Source: JAMXLO01 sp963776505
Lineage (GTDB): Bacteria > Pseudomonadota > Alphaproteobacteria > Acetobacterales > Acetobacteraceae
DNA length: 64,000 nt
Direction: 5' to 3'
Assembly: GCA_963776505.1 (NCBI GenBank)
Contig: CAVZNH010000071.1
Coordinates: forward strand, 62,001-126,000
Below, in pieces: positions 46,646-55,071 of the stretch. The notes below the pieces were generated by a model. The model saw only the letters and a program-made list of their open reading frames with translations, was not told where the DNA came from and ran no database searches. The position numbers and the translations under genes were made by a program. Each line of letters begins with the position of its first letter. Positions within the stretch are counted from its first letter, which is position 1.

Positions 46646-48385
46646 ATGTCCGCAGCACTTGAGCAGAGTGCGGAAGCCGACGCCGAACTGACGGACGGGT
46701 TCCACCTGGTCATCGACGCGCTGAAGCTGAACGGCATCAAGACGATCTACAATGTGCCTGGCATCCCGATCACCGATCTGGGCCGCCTGGCGCAGGCTGA
46801 GGGGATGCGGGTGATCTCGTTCCGGCACGAACAGAACGCCGGCAACGCCGCAGCGATCGCCGGCTTCCTGACAAAGTCGCCGGGCGTGTGCCTCACCGTC
46901 TCGGCGCCGGGTTTTTTGAACGGCCTGGTCGCACTCGCCAATGCGACGACGAACTGCTTTCCGATGATCCTGATCAGTGGCTCGTCCGAACGCGAAATCG
47001 TCGACCTACAGCAGGGCGACTACGAGGAGATGGACCAGCTCGCCGTTGCCAGGCCGTTGTGCAAGGCGGCATTCCGCGTGCTGCATGCGGCTGATATCGG
47101 CATCGGCATCGCGCGCGCGATTCGTGCGGCGGTATCCGGCCGGCCGGGCGGCGTATATCTCGACCTGCCAGGAAAACTGTTCGGCCAGGTGATTGAGGCC
47201 GCGGCCGGTCGTCGCTCACTGGTCAAGGTCATCGACCCTGCTCCGGCGCAGCTTCCGGCACCCAGCGCTGTCGAGCGTGCGCTCGATGTGCTGCGCGGCG
47301 CGAAGCGCCCGCTGATCATCCTCGGCAAGGGCGCCGCCTATGCCCAGGCGGACAACGACATCCGTGCGTTGGTCGAGAAGAGCGGCATCCCGTACATCCC
47401 GATGAGCATGGCCAAGGGCCTGTTGCCCGATACGCATCCGCAATGCGCTGCCGCCGCACGTTCGACCGTGCTGGCCGACAGCGACGTCGTGCTCATGATC
47501 GGCGCGCGGCTCAACTGGCTGCTCAGTCACGGCAAGGGTCGGCAATGGGGCAAGCCGGGCTCGAAAAAATTCATCCAGATCGACATCGAGCCGCGCGAGA
47601 TGGACAGCAACGTCGAGATTGCCGCTCCGCTGGTTGGCGACATCGGCTCATGCGTGGCCGCACTGCTGCGCGGTATGGGTGACGACTGGAAACAGCCGCC
47701 GGCGGAATGGACGCAGGCGATCAATACCAAGAAGGAACAGAACATCGCCCGGATGGCGACCAGGCTGGGGAAAAACTCGATCCCGATGGACTACCACTCC
47801 GCGCTGCGCGTGCTGCGCGATGTGATCAAGGAGCGGCCGGACGCGATCCTGGTGAACGAGGGCGCAAACACGCTCGATCAGGCCCGCGGCGTGATCGACA
47901 TGTATCAGCCGCGCAAGCGCCTCGATGTCGGAACCTGGGGCGTGATGGGCATCGGCATGGGCTTTGCCATCGCCGCTTCGGTGGAGACCGGCAAGCCGGT
48001 GCTCGCCATCGAGGGCGACAGCGCGTTCGGCTTCTCCGGTATGGAGGTAGAGACGATCTGTCGATACAACCTGCCGGTCTGTGTCGTCGTGTTCAACAAC
48101 GACGGCATCTACCGGGGCGATGGTGTCAATCCGGGCGGCGGTGCCGATCCAGCGACAACCGCGTTCGTCAAGGGCTCGCGCTACGACAGGATGATCGAGG
48201 GGTTCGGCGGGGTCGGCGTCCACGCGACCACGCCCGATGAACTGAAGCGCGCGGTCGACATCGCCATGGACTCGGGCAAGCCCACACTGATCAACGCGGT
48301 GATCGATCCGGCGGCGGGCAGCGAAAGTGGCAACATCGGCAATCTCAATCCTCGCAGCGCCCTGACAAAGAAGACAGGAGCATAA
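46646..48385 (+). CDS. oxc: Oxalyl-CoA decarboxylase
   Basis: Intact 579-residue thiamine-diphosphate enzyme converting oxalyl-CoA to formyl-CoA and CO2. It shows LKLNGIKTIYNVPGIPITDL, the catalytic Glu region FRHEQNAGNAAAIAGFLTK, the hallmark VDLQQGDYEEMDQLAVARPL, and the ThDP/Mg motif IEGDSAFGFSGMEVETIC through VVFNNDGIYRGDG. It is cytosolic. It works in a cycle with the downstream formyl-CoA transferase, which starts 2 bp after its stop, so the pair is one operon. Formyl-CoA or formate could feed C1 metabolism or formate oxidation. Confidence 0.93.
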   Translation: MSAALEQSAEADAELTDGFHLVIDALKLNGIKTIYNVPGIPITDLGRLAQAEGMRVISFRHEQNAGNAAAIAGFLTKSPGVCLTVSAPGFLNGLVALANATTNCFPMILISGSSEREIVDLQQGDYEEMDQLAVARPLCKAAFRVLHAADIGIGIARAIRAAVSGRPGGVYLDLPGKLFGQVIEAAAGRRSLVKVIDPAPAQLPAPSAVERALDVLRGAKRPLIILGKGAAYAQADNDIRALVEKSGIPYIPMSMAKGLLPDTHPQCAAAARSTVLADSDVVLMIGARLNWLLSHGKGRQWGKPGSKKFIQIDIEPREMDSNVEIAAPLVGDIGSCVAALLRGMGDDWKQPPAEWTQAINTKKEQNIARMATRLGKNSIPMDYHSALRVLRDVIKERPDAILVNEGANTLDQARGVIDMYQPRKRLDVGTWGVMGIGMGFAIAASVETGKPVLAIEGDSAFGFSGMEVETICRYNLPVCVVVFNNDGIYRGDGVNPGGGADPATTAFVKGSRYDRMIEGFGGVGVHATTPDELKRAVDIAMDSGKPTLINAVIDPAAGSESGNIGNLNPRSALTKKTGA

Positions 48386-48386
48386 A

Positions 48387-49664
48387 ATGTCTAAAGCACT
48401 CGACGGCGTTCGCATCCTGGACTTCACCCACGTGCAGTCAGGACCAACCTGCACGCAGCTTCTCGCCTGGCTGGGCGCCGACGTTATCAAGGTCGAGCGC
48501 CCTGGTGTCGGCGACATCACGCGCGGGCAGCTTCAGGACATCCCGAAAGTGGACAGCCTGTATTTCACGATGCTGAACCACAACAAGCGCTCGATCACCA
48601 TCGATGGCCGCAACCCACAGGGCAAGGCGGTACTCGAGGCGTTGGTGAAGACCTGCGACGTGATGGTGGAAAATTTCGCGCCCGGCGCGCTCGACCGCAT
48701 GGGCTTCACCTGGGAGCACATCCAGTCGCTGAACCCACGCATGATCCTTGCCTCGGTAAAGGGCTTCGGACCCGGCCCGTACGAGGACTGCAAGGTCTAC
48801 GAGAACGTCGCGCAGTGCGCCGGCGGTTCCGCTTCAACCACCGGTTTCGATGACGGGCCGCCGATGGTCACCGGTGCGCAGATCGGCAACTCCGGCACCG
48901 GCCTGCATCTCGCCCTCGGCATCGTCTCGGCGCTGTTTCAGCGCGTCACGACAGGGCGCGGCCAGAAGGTGCTGTGTGCGATGCAGGACGGCGTGCTGAA
49001 CCTGTGCCGCGTCAAGCTGCGCGACCAGCAGCGACTCGCACATGGGCCGCTCAGCGAGTATCCGCAGTATCCCGATGGCGAATTCGGCGAGGCGGTGCCG
49101 CGCGCCGGCAATGCGTCAGGCGGCGGCCAGCCCGGCTGGATCTTGAAATGCAAAGGCTGGGAGACCGATCCCAACGCCTACATCTACTTCATCGTGCAGG
49201 CGCCGGTGTGGGAACCGATCTGCGACGTGATCGGCAAGCCGGAATGGAAGACCGATCCCGAGTACGCGAAGCCGCCCGCGCGCCTGCCCAAGCTCAAGCA
49301 GATCTTCGACACGATCGAGCAGTGGACCATGACCAAGACAAAGTTCGAGGCCATGGACATCCTGAACAAGTACGACATCCCCTGCGGCCCCATCCTGTCG
49401 ATGAAGGAAATCGCCGAGGAACAGTCGCTGCGCGCGACAGGCACAGTGGTTGAGGTGGATCACCCGACGCGTGGCAAGTACCTCACGGTCGGCAACCCGA
49501 TCAAAATGTCCGACAGCATCTCGGACGTGAAACGCTCGCCGCTGCTCGGCGAACACACCGACGAGATTCTGCGCGACGTGCTGCGTCTCGACGACGCGCG
49601 CATCACCGAGATAAAGGCGTCCGGCGCGCTCGGCGGAGCACCCGCGCGCGCCGCCGCGGAGTAG
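48387..49664 (+). CDS. frc: Formyl-CoA:oxalate CoA-transferase, catalytic Asp replaced by Asn
   Basis: Intact 425-residue class III CoA-transferase that moves CoA from formyl-CoA to oxalate. It shows VRILDFTHVQSGPTCTQLLA, WLGADVIKVERPGVGDITRG, MLNHNKRSITIDGRNPQGKA, VKLRDQQRLAHGPLSEYPQY and NKYDIPCGPILSMKEIAEEQ, all FRC-specific. In characterised FRC (Oxalobacter Asp169) the acyl-anhydride-forming Asp lies in a GDS motif. Here the equivalent position, about residue 168, reads GAQIGNSGTGLHL (codon AAC). If real, this would abolish or change activity; a G-to-A miscall (GAC to AAC) is the simple alternative. Start ATG 48387 follows AAGACAGGAGCATAAA. Otherwise full length. Confidence 0.9.
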   Translation: MSKALDGVRILDFTHVQSGPTCTQLLAWLGADVIKVERPGVGDITRGQLQDIPKVDSLYFTMLNHNKRSITIDGRNPQGKAVLEALVKTCDVMVENFAPGALDRMGFTWEHIQSLNPRMILASVKGFGPGPYEDCKVYENVAQCAGGSASTTGFDDGPPMVTGAQIGNSGTGLHLALGIVSALFQRVTTGRGQKVLCAMQDGVLNLCRVKLRDQQRLAHGPLSEYPQYPDGEFGEAVPRAGNASGGGQPGWILKCKGWETDPNAYIYFIVQAPVWEPICDVIGKPEWKTDPEYAKPPARLPKLKQIFDTIEQWTMTKTKFEAMDILNKYDIPCGPILSMKEIAEEQSLRATGTVVEVDHPTRGKYLTVGNPIKMSDSISDVKRSPLLGEHTDEILRDVLRLDDARITEIKASGALGGAPARAAAE

Positions 49665-49689
49665 CCCAGGCCACCCGGCGCGGTGTATT

Positions 49690-49815
49690 CCGCGTCGGTC
49701 GAGCGCGAACAGCCGATCCGGTGCGGCACCGTGCCGGTGCTGCGCGTTCGGCGGAACCATCACCGTATCGCCGGAGTTCAGCGCCTGTGGCTTCTCGCCA
49801 CGAAGCAACTGCGCT
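49690..49815 (-). pseudogene. Cupin-domain protein fragment
   Basis: About 40 codons on the minus strand read LRGEKPQALNSGDTVMVPPN then AQHRHGAAPDRLFAL, the second half of a small cupin barrel. GDTVMVPPN and HRHGAAPD carry the typical Gly, Pro and His positions. No start, first cupin motif or proper end is present. It sits between frc and an MFS remnant, indicating a decayed or deleted operon. Confidence 0.5.
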
Positions 49816-49822
49816 CCCTTTC

Positions 49823-49975
49823 CTAAACCGTGCGCACCTTTGCGGGCTCCGTCTGCAACAAAGCTTCATCGATCTCCTCGAGCGAGCGCCCCTTCGTCTC
49901 GAAACCAAGGAACAGGAACACCAATCCGGCCATGACGCTCCACGCAGCAAGGTAATTCTTTGCGCTGATTGTTGG
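49823..49975 (-). pseudogene. MFS transporter, C-terminal remnant
   Basis: The last ~50 codons of a major-facilitator permease on the minus strand: SAKNYLAAWSVMAGLVFLFL then GFETKGRSLEEIDEALLQTE, stop at 49823. The final membrane helix followed by FETKGRSLEEID is the standard C-terminus of sugar-porter/MHS-type transporters. An in-frame stop lies just upstream (49976), and no other part of the gene is found. The rest of 49976-50117 holds no gene I can support. Confidence 0.65.
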
Positions 49976-50117
49976 TCAGTGACGTCTGGCGTTCCAGATG
50001 CTCCAGCACTGCGTCAACTCCCTGAACCGTTTCTAGGGCATCGATATGGCAACCCTCGGCAAAGCGTAAATGCAAGATCGCGCGCCTCGCAACGCCGGCC
50101 CATCGCGCTATCAGCGC

Positions 50118-51821
50118 CTACTTCCAAACCAGTGACGCCACCAGTGCCAGCCCAAGCAGTCCGGCCACCACTTGCCAAAAGCGAACCGGCGCGCGCTCGT
50201 ACAAGGTGAGCGGCCGACGCACTGGCGGGGGCGCATGCAATGGCCCGGCCTCGAATTCACCGGCGAACTCCGCCATGTCAGCAAATCGCTCAGCGGGATC
50301 GAGTGCTATCGCGCGCCCGAGCGCGGCCTGCAGCCAGGCCGGCAGATCGGGGCGGAGGATTGCGATATCCTTCGGCCGCTCCAAACGTGGTGGGCTGATC
50401 GCGTCCAGATTGCCGTAAGGGAACTCGCCGGTAAAAGTACGAAACAGAGTCACGCCCAGCGCGTAGATGTCGGTTGCCGCATTGCCGGCTTCGCCCGTGA
50501 ACATTTCCGGCGCCATGTAAGCGGTCGTGCCTGGTATCGCTTCAGGCGGGAAATCCTCCAGGCCCGGCAGGCGCACCACGCCCAGATCGAGCAGCTTGAG
50601 CGATCCGCCCGACTCCAGCATCACATTGTCCGGCTTGATGTCGCGATGAATGATGCCGACGCGGTGCAGCGCCGCAGCTGCACGCGCAAGCCTGATCGCG
50701 ATGTTGCGGCCCTCCTCCATGCCCACGCGTGGTGCGCGCGCGATTCGTGTCTCCAGCAGTTCACCTGCATAGAGCGGCATGACGGTGTAAAGACAGGTCT
50801 GGCGCTCCGGCGGCAACTCGATCACATGCGCGACCCAGGGACTGGTCACCCGTGTGCCGACCCATGCCTCGCGAACAAAGGCGGCGTGAAAGGTGGCGAT
50901 CGCGGCGACCTGCGGTTTGGGGAATTTCAGCACCACCGTGCCGCCATCCACCTCGTCAATCGCACCGAACAGCCGGCTGTACCGGCCGTCGGACACCAGA
51001 ACATTCAACACGAAGCCGTCCACCGTGTCGCCGACCTGCGGTACAGGAATCAGCGGCAGACGCATGATGGCGGTACCGACATCATCGGAGCGCGCCGTCG
51101 GGAGTGCCACGACGTCCAGCACGAGCGCGGTGCAGTTGTCGGTGCTGCCGGCCTCGAGTGCCGCATCGACCAGCGCTCGGCTGGTATCCGCTGGCGCCGA
51201 ACGTACCCGCAGGATGTCGGCGATGCTTTCGTCCACTAGGGAGCCATGCACCCCGTCGGTGCACAGCAGGAAGCGATCGTGCAGCGCGATCGGCTGGCTG
51301 GTGTAATCGAGGCGAAGCTCCGCTTCGATCCCAAGTGCACGAGTGAGCACCGGCGAATTAGCACTGCCCTCACGCACATGGTCTGTGGTGAGGCGCATCA
51401 GTCGATCGCCGCTCAGTCGGTAGGCTCGCGTGTCGCCGACATGCAGCAGATGCGCGAGACGGCCACGCAGAACCAACGCGGTGAATGTGCAGCCCATGCC
51501 GACGAGGCGCGTGTCCTGCTGCCCTTGGGAGTGAACCCAGGAGTTGAGCGCGTCGAGGATGCGGGCCCCGGCGCGACGCACCTCCATGGTCTCCGGCACG
51601 TCCCAGAAGCCGTCGAGGAAGCCACGTACCGCGGTCTCCGCCGCCACGCGGCCGCCTTTCGCGCCGCCAATGCCGTCCGCGATGGCGGCCGCCACATCGC
51701 GTCGCTCCGCGGCAACCTCGGAGCCAAGCACCGCGCCTGCGAAATCCTCATTGCGCGGTCGTGGACCCGTCGCCGAGAAGTAGCCGATGCTCGCCCGCGG
51801 GATCGCAAGATCGTCGCTCAT
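50118..51821 (-). CDS. Fused PP2C phosphatase - Ser/Thr protein kinase with C-terminal membrane anchor
   Basis: Intact 567-residue two-domain signalling protein. Residues ~1-245 form a PP2C phosphatase: RPRNEDFAGAV, AAIADGIGGAKGGRVAAETA, LLHVGDTRAYRLSGDRLMRL, LLCTDGVHGSL, GSTDNCTALVLDV, supplying the metal-binding Asp residues. Residues ~265-520 form a kinase: ATP Lys in GGTVVLKFPKPQ, catalytic loop IIHRDIKPDNVMLESG, metal-binding DLG in place of DFG (LLDLGVVRL), and APEMFTGEAGNAATDIYALG. A single C-terminal helix (FWQVVAGLLGLALVASLVWK) anchors it. Such fusions are found beside nitrate/ammonium assimilation genes; here amt is 850 bp away, divergent. The gene before it encodes a small secreted protein on the same strand. 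Confidence 0.88.
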   Translation of the reverse strand: MSDDLAIPRASIGYFSATGPRPRNEDFAGAVLGSEVAAERRDVAAAIADGIGGAKGGRVAAETAVRGFLDGFWDVPETMEVRRAGARILDALNSWVHSQGQQDTRLVGMGCTFTALVLRGRLAHLLHVGDTRAYRLSGDRLMRLTTDHVREGSANSPVLTRALGIEAELRLDYTSQPIALHDRFLLCTDGVHGSLVDESIADILRVRSAPADTSRALVDAALEAGSTDNCTALVLDVVALPTARSDDVGTAIMRLPLIPVPQVGDTVDGFVLNVLVSDGRYSRLFGAIDEVDGGTVVLKFPKPQVAAIATFHAAFVREAWVGTRVTSPWVAHVIELPPERQTCLYTVMPLYAGELLETRIARAPRVGMEEGRNIAIRLARAAAALHRVGIIHRDIKPDNVMLESGGSLKLLDLGVVRLPGLEDFPPEAIPGTTAYMAPEMFTGEAGNAATDIYALGVTLFRTFTGEFPYGNLDAISPPRLERPKDIAILRPDLPAWLQAALGRAIALDPAERFADMAEFAGEFEAGPLHAPPPVRRPLTLYERAPVRFWQVVAGLLGLALVASLVWK

Positions 51822-51846
51822 CCTGCTCGCCTCGCGCTCTCGAGGT

Positions 51847-52176
51847 TCAAGGCGGCAGCGCGCAGCGATGGTGCAGGAAATAACCGCCGGTGCTGGACGC
51901 CAGAGTGACCGTCAAATCACCGGAGGTGCGGTCGAGCGTGTAGTTGCCGCCATCCTTGGTGTCGTGCCAGGAAATCTGGGCAGGACTGATCCGGGCCGGA
52001 TTGGCATCCACGGTCGCGCGGCCGTAGTCAATGCTGAGCTGCCAGGTCGCGCCACTGGCGGGATTGGTACAGGTGACCAGCAGGCCCTGTGTCGGGGGCT
52101 GCCCGTCAGCGGAAGCAGCCGCAACACATGTTGCCAGCGCGGCGGTGGCAGCCACGATATGCCGGGTCAGGAACAT
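51847..52176 (-). CDS. Small exported protein of unknown function
   Basis: A 109-residue protein with a signal peptide (MFLTRHIVAATAALATCVAA, cleavage after ASA) and a mature domain of mostly beta character. Two Cys residues (LLVTCTNPAS and HHRCALPP at the end) could form a disulfide. I do not recognise the family. Start ATG 52176 is preferred over 52206 because it begins the signal peptide. It ends 25 bp before the PP2C-kinase gene and probably shares its transcript. A periplasmic sensor or ligand-binding partner of the kinase is possible but unsupported. Confidence 0.55.
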   Translation of the reverse strand: MFLTRHIVAATAALATCVAAASADGQPPTQGLLVTCTNPASGATWQLSIDYGRATVDANPARISPAQISWHDTKDGGNYTLDRTSGDLTVTLASSTGGYFLHHRCALPP

Positions 52177-52562
52177 GACCTCATCTGCAGGGGCGGGCGT
52201 CCCCATAGCCAGTTTCCACGATGCTGCAAAGTGTGTCTCCGCAATCGCGATTCCGGTCCCGCGCCGATACGACCACTTTCCGCGCTATGTTCATGCCCGA
52301 CGTCAGCCTGCCAAGCGGAAGGACGGCGAATGTCCCAGGCAGAAGAGGCACGATGACCACCATCGTTTACTCATCATGCAACGCGCCGCTCCCGTGATCT
52401 TTGCACGAAGCACAACGCCCGCAACGCCCGCAGCGGATGTGACCGTGCGGGCGGAGCTCTCAACTATTGCGATAGACATCTAACATCAATACAATCATTG
52501 CGGGCTGCGAGTCGCCCCTGCTAGACAGGCTAGAGGCGCTAAACCGGCGCGACAATATTGGC

Positions 52563-52577
52563 GGCATGTATTTTGCT
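52563..52577 (+). promoter_or_regulatory. Sigma-54-type promoter for amt
   Basis: GGCATGTATTTTGCT matches the -24/-12 consensus (GG at 52563-52564, GC at 52575-52576, exactly 10 bp between; TTGC-T intact, C in place of T before GG). It lies ~90 bp before the amt start. Sigma-54/NtrC control of ammonium transporters is well established. No clear NtrC site was found by eye. The 490-bp stretch 52177-52665 otherwise holds no gene I can support. Confidence 0.5.
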
Positions 52578-52665
52578 TAGCCCGCAAGGCTTGGCGTCCG
52601 TAGCGTTGGGCTTTGCTGTTGGTGATGGACGCTATTGGAAACGAACGACCTCGGGGGAGAAACCT

Positions 52666-53988
52666 ATGCTCGTACCGTCACCAAAATGGCTCGATAGCGG
52701 CAACAATGCCTGGCAATTGGCCGCCGCAACGTTCGTCGGCCTACAAAGCATACCGGGCCTCATGGTCCTCTATGGCGGGGTCGTAAAGAAGAAGTGGGCG
52801 ATCAACTCGGCTTTCATGTCGCTGTACGCGTTCGCCTCGGTCTTGGTCGTCTGGATCCTGTTCGACTACAACATGGCGTTCGGGCCGCAATGGTTCCCAT
52901 TCCTGGGCACGCCAATGCCCGCGACTTCTGCCGCGTTCGCCCTCGGCCAAGCGACCATTCCCGCCGCCGCTTCCGGCATGCCCGAATTGACTTTCCCCAT
53001 GGCGACACTGGTGTTCTTCCAGTTCGTGTTCGCCGCGATCACGGTGATCATCCTGGCAGGCTCACTGCTCGGGCGCATGAATTTCACTGCCTGGATGATC
53101 TTCTGCCCGGTGTGGATGACACTGGTCTATACAGTGGGGGCGTTTAGCCTCTGGGGTGGCGGGTGGCTCTCCGCGTTGGGGGTGCAGGACTTCTCGGGCG
53201 GCTATGTCATCCATCTGGCCGCCGGTGCCTCGGGTTTCACTGCCGCAGCCATTATCGGCCCACGCTTGCAACAGGATCGCGAGCATTTCCCGCCCAACAG
53301 CCTCCTGGTGACGCTGATCGGCGCGGGCATCCTGTGGCTCGGCTGGAACGGGTTCAATGGCGGTGACCCCTACTTCGCCAACGCCGACGCCGGGGCCGCG
53401 GTGCTCAACACCAACACGGCCACCGCGGTCGCCCTGCTGGTCTGGACGCTGCTCGACAAGATGGCCTACGGAAAGCCATCGGTCATCGGCGCGGTCAACG
53501 GCATGATCGCCGGGCTGGTCGCCATCACGCCGGCGGCCGGCTTCGTGAACGGCTGGGGTGCGATCATCATCGGCATCGTCGCCGGCATCATCCCGTGGAT
53601 GAGCATGAACTGGCTGCAGAAGACCAGTTTCATGATGCGGGTGGACGACACGCTGAGTGTGTTCTCGACGCATGGCGTCGCCGGCCTGACGGGCGGCCTT
53701 CTGGTCGGCATCCTCGCCTGTCCCGACATGCTGGAATACATCGGCACCGACAAGGAGGCCCCGGGCGTCAGCGTCACCGGCCTGCTCTACGGCGACACCG
53801 GTCATCAGCTCCTGATGCAGTTCTACGGTGCGGCGTTCATCATCGTCTATAACGTGATCGCAACCGCCATCATCCTCAAGGTGATATCGATAATCGTGCC
53901 GCTGCGCATGGACGAGGCGACACTGCGGGTCGGCGATGACGCCGTGCACGGCGAGACCGCGTACGCGATCGGCGTCGAAGGCGAGTAA
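52666..53988 (+). CDS. amt: Ammonium transporter (Amt/AmtB family)
   Basis: Intact 440-residue channel with 11 predicted membrane helices. It starts MLVPSPKWLDSGNNAWQLAA after GGGGAGA, with FVGLQSIPGLMVLYGGVVKK, GGYVIHLAAGASGFTAAAII (the first pore His in VIHLAAG), LWLGWNGFNGGDPYFANADA, and VFSTHGVAGLTGGLLVGILA with the second pore His. It lacks an N-terminal signal peptide, so there are 11 rather than 12 helices. No glnK lies beside it. Moves ammonium across the inner membrane when nitrogen is scarce. The upstream sigma-54-like site fits NtrC control. Convergent with the formyltransferase gene. Confidence 0.9.
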   Translation: MLVPSPKWLDSGNNAWQLAAATFVGLQSIPGLMVLYGGVVKKKWAINSAFMSLYAFASVLVVWILFDYNMAFGPQWFPFLGTPMPATSAAFALGQATIPAAASGMPELTFPMATLVFFQFVFAAITVIILAGSLLGRMNFTAWMIFCPVWMTLVYTVGAFSLWGGGWLSALGVQDFSGGYVIHLAAGASGFTAAAIIGPRLQQDREHFPPNSLLVTLIGAGILWLGWNGFNGGDPYFANADAGAAVLNTNTATAVALLVWTLLDKMAYGKPSVIGAVNGMIAGLVAITPAAGFVNGWGAIIIGIVAGIIPWMSMNWLQKTSFMMRVDDTLSVFSTHGVAGLTGGLLVGILACPDMLEYIGTDKEAPGVSVTGLLYGDTGHQLLMQFYGAAFIIVYNVIATAIILKVISIIVPLRMDEATLRVGDDAVHGETAYAIGVEGE

Positions 53989-54000
53989 CCAGCCGTTTGG

Positions 54001-54022
54001 GGGCGGCGGGTTGCCCGCTCCC
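54001..54022. terminator. Candidate hairpin between convergent amt and formyltransferase genes
   Basis: GCGGG (54006-54010) and CCCGC (54014-54018) form a short stem with loop TTG, flanked by GGG and CCC that can extend it. It lies 13 bp after the amt stop and before the end of the formyltransferase gene. No T-run on either strand, so termination is only suggested. Confidence 0.35.
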
Positions 54023-54035
54023 ACCCGGTCTCACG

Positions 54036-54953
54036 TCAGCTTCCCAGGATCGTGCCTATCGCAACACCGGCGTCGGCCGCGACGCCCTTCCTGCCGCCAT
54101 CCGGCCGCGCGCGGGCGATCTCGATGAACCCGCCCTGGCCATGCACCACCAGCGCACCGTTGCTGATTGCCACCACCTCGCCGAGCTTCTTCCCCTTCAC
54201 CTCGGAGAAGGTCCGCGCGATGCGCTTGGTCGCATTGAACACGAACAGCTTCTTGCCATCCGCCGTGGTCCACGCGCCCGGCGCGGGATCGCAGCCGCGG
54301 ATCAGGTTGTAGATGATGTCGACGTGGTTCGCCCAGTTGATGCGCGTTTCCGCGTCGCGGATGATGCCCTCGTAGCCGGCATTCGGCTCGTACTGCGCGA
54401 GCGCCGGCGCCTTGCCGGCCACCACCTGCTCGGCCACCTCCACCAGCGCCGCCACGCCCATCGGGAAGATCTTGCCGAAGTACAGCGAGCCCAGCGTGTC
54501 CTCCGGCTCGATCGGCACCGCGCGCATCAGGATCACCGGCCCTTCGTCCAGCCCATCCGTCGGGCGGAAGATCGAGAACCCGGTCTCGGTCCGTCCGCAG
54601 ATGATCGCCCAGCTCATCGACGAGGCGCCGCGGTGCAGCGGCAGCAGGCTGGGGTGGAACTGGATCGTGCCGAACTTCGGGATGTTGCAGAAATCCTGCG
54701 GCGCGAACTGCGTCACGTACGCCATCACGCCGACCTGCGCATCCGCCGCCCGCATCGCCTCGAGCGCCGCCGGATCGGTGAGCTTGGGGAACTGGTGCAC
54801 CGGCACGCCGCGCTCCTCGGCCGCGACGCGCAGCGGATCGGGCCGCCCCTTCTCCGGCGCGCAGAACACCGCCGCGACCGTATCGCCGCGGTTGAGGAAC
54901 GCCTCCAGCGTTGCCTTGCCAAAATCCTGCTGGCCTATGATGGCGATCCGCAT
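54036..54953 (-). CDS. Free-standing formyl-tetrahydrofolate-dependent formyltransferase (ALDH1L1 N-terminal-domain type)
   Basis: Intact 305-residue formyltransferase. It starts MRIAIIGQQDFGKATLEAFL. FGTIQFHPSLLPLHRGASSM has the catalytic His but Gln where MTF has Asn. TGFSIFRPTDGLDEGPVILM carries the catalytic Asp, and NLIRGCDPAPGAWTTADGKK ends the domain, followed by a C-terminal OB-like part. The motif spacing resembles the hydrolase domain of 10-formyl-THF dehydrogenase (ALDH1L1) and UDP-sugar formyltransferases more than housekeeping Fmt. No def or rsm gene adjoins it, also unlike fmt. Alternative start at 55001. Likely role in C1-folate flux or formyl transfer to an amine; substrate unknown. 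Confidence 0.72.
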   Translation of the reverse strand: MRIAIIGQQDFGKATLEAFLNRGDTVAAVFCAPEKGRPDPLRVAAEERGVPVHQFPKLTDPAALEAMRAADAQVGVMAYVTQFAPQDFCNIPKFGTIQFHPSLLPLHRGASSMSWAIICGRTETGFSIFRPTDGLDEGPVILMRAVPIEPEDTLGSLYFGKIFPMGVAALVEVAEQVVAGKAPALAQYEPNAGYEGIIRDAETRINWANHVDIIYNLIRGCDPAPGAWTTADGKKLFVFNATKRIARTFSEVKGKKLGEVVAISNGALVVHGQGGFIEIARARPDGGRKGVAADAGVAIGTILGS

Positions 54954-55071
54954 ACGACGCCCTCCCGCTGCTGCGCTTCGATCTGGCACGCCAGCTTGCA
55001 CGCGCGGCCCGGCCTTGGCAACCGTCGCGCGGCGGCCCTAGCCTGCGACCAAATACGCGGGGAGGCTGACG

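Noticed and set aside
49866..50075. 69-codon minus-strand frame (MHLRFAEGCHIDALETVQGV...) near the MFS remnant
   Set aside because: Overlaps the MFS C-terminal remnant in another frame for half its length. The N-terminal part looks protein-like, but no family or ribosome site could be supported.
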